Of a DNA stretch of 42,056 bases, positions 41,804 through 42,056 are shown piece after piece. This stretch comes from Candidatus Gastranaerophilales bacterium. Its GTDB lineage: Bacteria > Cyanobacteriota > Vampirovibrionia > Gastranaerophilales > Gastranaerophilaceae. The stretch is taken from assembly GCA_944326115.1 (NCBI GenBank), contig CALVCQ010000020.1, forward strand, positions 1-42,056, read 5' to 3'. The notes beneath the pieces are model-generated. The model had not been told where the DNA came from and ran no database searches. It saw only the letters and a program-made list of their open reading frames with translations. How positions within the stretch are numbered: position 1 is the stretch's first letter; each line of letters starts with the position of its first letter. Both the position numbers and the translations under genes were made by a program.

Positions 41804-41859
41804 CAAGTCCCGCCGTCGACACCACAAAAATACGATGACATTTGTTGTTATCGTATTTT
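41804..41859 (+). repeat. 3' fragment of tRNA-Leu(GAG) with a second terminator
   Basis: CAAGTCCCGCCGTCGACACC plus A (41804-41824) is identical to the tRNA 3' end (41585-41605, 21 nt with CCA). It is followed by its own hairpin AAAATACGAT/ATCGTATTTT (41827-41836 with 41850-41859) whose loop GACATTTGTT resembles that of the true terminator but whose stem differs with compensating changes. Upstream it is joined to AAATCCAAGA, the reverse complement of the start of module B. Confidence 0.7.
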
Positions 41860-41951
41860 CTATTTGAAGAGTAGTGAAGACATTAATCCATCGGCTGATA
41901 AATATCATTGGTTTAATTATTAAATTGAACTCGTACTGTATAAATAGTCAT

Positions 41952-42056
41952 TTCATATAGTCAACTGACCCCGACTACGTCTTGGATTATTGGCGTTCGT
42001 AAGGTTTGGTATTCCGTTTCGAAATTTTTTCTAAAATTTTCCATTTCGTCGACCTT
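41952..42056 (+). repeat. Dispersed repeat, head plus module B (cut by window end)
   Basis: TCATATAGTCAACTGACCCC followed by ACTACGTCTTGGATTATTGG and the rest of module B. It is nearly identical to 40014-40120. Confidence 0.85.

Noticed and set aside
41642-41908. An 88-codon minus-strand frame near the tRNA 3' fragment
   Set aside because: Crosses the tRNA fragment and its terminator, no start signal.

Overview
The window is an AT-rich bacterial chromosome segment from an anaerobic, Gram-negative-type organism. Supporting signs are an LptF/LptG-family permease (an LPS export function), a class I hybrid cluster protein (Cys spacing typical of strict anaerobes), zinc-ribbon S14, a prepilin with a very large glycine-rich body, and non-coding DNA crowded with dispersed repeats. 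The best guess is a gut Gastranaerophilales / Vampirovibrionia (Melainabacteria) lineage. That placement is inferred from gene style and was not tested by a search.

Layout. 1-553: dispersed repeats. 554-3505: a tightly overlapped operon with an O-acetyltransferase followed by three exported proteins (alpha/beta hydrolase, cupin, carboxymuconolactone-decarboxylase-like). 3732-8912: a lipid-synthesis cluster (DUF177, rpmF with a long tail, plsX, fabH, fabD, a 53-residue small gene, fabG), ending at a terminator shared with convergent mnmE. 10340-11151: gene-free DNA with a possible small RNA and a repeat. 11152-17331 (minus): giant prepilin, a MITE-like element with 42-bp inverted ends, clpB, and an unknown coiled-coil protein. 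17659-20109 (plus): ricT and a soluble protein carrying the cytoplasmic domain of FlhA/FHIPEP export proteins. 20178-29547 (minus): the S10-spc ribosomal operon from rpsJ to rplR, with an unrelated 112-residue gene between rplF and rplR and no rpsE, rpmD, rplO or secY after rplR. 29933-30616 (minus): an MNT/HEPN toxin-antitoxin pair whose HEPN gene needs a -1 frameshift at a canonical slippery heptamer. 30734-32870 (minus): a small membrane protein and a DHA2 drug-efflux transporter. 32965-37530 (plus): zinc-ribbon protein, LptF-like permease, TPR protein, queD, uppP. 37715-39262: hcp. 39375-40147: an AbrB-like small protein and an Fe-S gene cut off by a repeat. 40148-42056: repeats around two tRNA-Leu genes that are flanked by fragments of themselves.

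How it fits together. Most genes are housekeeping: membrane lipid initiation, translation, tRNA modification, proteostasis and envelope assembly. The unusual content is a modular family of non-coding repeats seen at eight or more places, one of which has broken a gene and several of which adjoin tRNA fragments; a candidate programmed frameshift in a toxin gene; an orphan FlhA C-terminal domain; and structured repeats inside the ribosomal operon. No CRISPR array, rRNA, complete insertion sequence or replication origin was seen.
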